Source: an uncultured Collinsella sp.
Lineage (GTDB): Bacteria; Actinomycetota; Coriobacteriia; Coriobacteriales; Coriobacteriaceae
Length of the DNA: 64,000 nucleotides
Direction: 5' to 3'
NCBI GenBank assembly: GCA_934630735.1
Contig: CAKTWK010000004.1
Location: forward strand, 1-64,000
Shown piece by piece: positions 63,064-64,000 of this stretch. The stretch's first letter is position 1, and every line of letters begins with the position of its first letter. Below the pieces are notes generated by a model. It searched no databases, was not told the DNA's origin, and was given only the letters and a program-made list of their open reading frames with translations. A program made the position numbers and the translations under genes.

Positions 63064-63296
63064 CTGCCTGATTCCTTTCGTTAGCATACGGCCGATAAAC
63101 TGCTAAACACTTTACCTATGTTTATCAAGGCATGAGCTGCGGGTTTTTATCTTCTCGGCGAACGGTTTTGCAGTTTTACCATTTTTATATCGACACACCA
63201 GCAGCAAAACGTTTTTGCTGATCATCGCGGTTGATTCCGTTCGCGGCGCAGAGACAGCACTTCACCGGTGCGTTTTCACAACCGCTCCAAAACAAA
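63064..63296. other. AT-rich upstream region of the aldolase gene
   Basis: No gene seen. It is unusually AT-rich for this genome and contains the palindrome at 63202-63220. On the minus strand a TTGATA at about 63128 with TAGCAG 17 bases on could be a promoter. Confidence 0.4.
63202..63220. promoter_or_regulatory. CAGCAAAA-CGT-TTTTGCTG operator candidate
   Basis: Perfect 8+8 inverted repeat with a central CG step as in LacI-family operators; placed about 140 bases before the aldolase start. Confidence 0.5.
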
Positions 63297-63330
63297 AAGC
63301 GGTGACGCCTCATTTGAGACGCCACCGCTT
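63297..63330 (-). terminator. terminator of the UlaA-type PTS gene
   Basis: AAGCGGTGGCGTCT / AGGCGTCACCGCTT followed by TTTGTTTTG on the minus strand. Confidence 0.85.
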
Positions 63331-63387
63331 CCGTGTAGGAGCCGGTTATCGGAGCTCCGCCCGATTAGGGCTTAACGTATGCCTGGA

Positions 63388-64000
63388 TTACTCTTCCTCA
63401 ACGTGATTGATCACAGCACCCTTGGTGTGGATGAAGTTGGGGACGAAGGCGACGATCAGAAGGACAGCAAGAATCGCGTAGACACCGGTGGTACCGAAGG
63501 CCTCGGCAGCGCGGCCAAGCGTAATACCAATGACGGAGAAATCGAAGTCGCCGAACGTAGTGTTCTTGAAGCCAAAGACGTCAAGAACGGGCAGGAGCAG
63601 GGCCGGGGCAAAGGTGATGAGCAGGCCGTTGACGAAAGCGCCAAGAGCTGCGCCCTTGCGACCGCCGGTAGCATTGCCGTAGATGCCCGCGGTAGCACCG
63701 CAGAAGAAGTGGGGAACCATGCCCGGGATGATGAAGATGCCCAGGGTAGCGCCCACGATGAACATACCGACCACACCACCGATAAAGGAAGCGACAAAGC
63801 CGAGGATAACGGCGGTGGGAGCATAGGGGAAGAAGACAGCGCAGTCGACGGCGGGGATGGCACCGGGGATCAGCTTGTTGGAGATGCCCTGGAAAGCCGG
63901 GACCAGGTCGGCAAGGATCATACGAACGCCGTTATAGACGATGGTGACACCAACGGCGAAGGACAGAGCGCAGGTCAGGGCATAGACAATCACGTTGTCG
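63388..64000 (-). CDS. ascorbate-type PTS transporter EIIC (UlaA/SgaT), C-terminal part
   Basis: The last ~203 residues of a PTS EIIC of the UlaA/SgaT class; the 5' part lies beyond the right edge and the frame stays open to 64000. Five or six membrane helices are visible, with VPHFFCGATAGIYGNATGG and RKGAALGAFVNGLLI, matching UlaA's C-terminal half. It imports and phosphorylates L-ascorbate or a related sugar together with separate EIIA and EIIB proteins. The stop codon and terminator are inside the window. Confidence 0.85.
   Translation of the reverse strand, partial: DNVIVYALTCALSFAVGVTIVYNGVRMILADLVPAFQGISNKLIPGAIPAVDCAVFFPYAPTAVILGFVASFIGGVVGMFIVGATLGIFIIPGMVPHFFCGATAGIYGNATGGRKGAALGAFVNGLLITFAPALLLPVLDVFGFKNTTFGDFDFSVIGITLGRAAEAFGTTGVYAILAVLLIVAFVPNFIHTKGAVINHVEEE

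Overview
This 64 kb window is chromosomal DNA from a high-GC, anaerobic, gut-type actinobacterium. The class Coriobacteriia, most likely Collinsella or a close relative, fits best. The reasons are the GC-rich third codon positions, frequent GTG and TTG starts behind clear AGGAG-type ribosome sites, two PTS-linked GH4 glycosidase loci, and many palindromic intergenic repeats. The genus is inferred from memory of gene content, not from an alignment. No phage, insertion sequence transposase, CRISPR array, tRNA or complete rRNA gene was seen. The extreme left edge looks like the leader of an rRNA operon that runs leftward out of the window.

Layout. 1-7.3 kb: phosphohexomutase, homocysteine methyltransferase, a DtxR/MntR-type regulator divergent from peptidase T, an LCP cell-wall protein and murA. 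7.3-14.2 kb: a complete F1Fo ATP synthase operon on the minus strand. 14.4-21.5 kb: upp, glpK, a tsaC/sua5-type gene, a HigB/HigA toxin-antitoxin pair, prmC with a large insertion, and prfA. The order prfA-prmC-sua5-upp-atp-murA is an old conserved backbone, here interrupted by glpK, higBA and repeats. 21.8-28.3 kb: an amino-acid ABC importer operon ending in an M20 peptidase, an aldose-1-epimerase-like gene and an unknown membrane protein. 28.4-29.7 kb: a DUF4143-type ATPase.

29.9-37.4 kb holds the most interesting gene set, five minus-strand genes. In transcription order they are a fusion of an LpdD-like (prenylated-flavin chaperone) domain to an isopentenyl-diphosphate-isomerase-like Nudix domain, a DASS-type anion transporter, a UbiD decarboxylase, a UbiX flavin prenyltransferase and a MerR regulator. 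They read as a self-contained prenyl-FMN-dependent arylic-acid decarboxylation locus with its own prenyl-donor enzyme. A divergent MFS exporter follows.

37.6-45.7 kb: two paralogous GH4 glycosidase/PTS EIICB/RpiR loci facing each other, for uptake and cleavage of phosphorylated alpha-glucosides. 45.7-49.1 kb: a low-molecular-weight phosphatase, a second DUF4143-type ATPase, a small Cys-rich TIGR04076-like protein and a pyridoxal-kinase-like gene. 49.7-53.9 kb: a MarR-controlled heterodimeric ABC exporter. 54.1-58.6 kb: a LysR regulator divergent from an SDR/OFA-type MFS/Gfo-Idh operon. 59-61 kb: tex. 61.2-64 kb: a zinc-ribbon membrane protein, a transaldolase-like aldolase and the end of an UlaA-type PTS EIIC gene cut by the window.

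The intergenic DNA is rich in structured repeats. Two ~164-bp elements (49.3 and 58.7 kb) keep the same fold with different stem sequences. Five copies of another element start at or just after stop codons of minus-strand genes or survive as fragments. Both ATPase genes are bracketed by matched pairs of palindromes. These are the best candidates for undescribed RNA or mobile elements.
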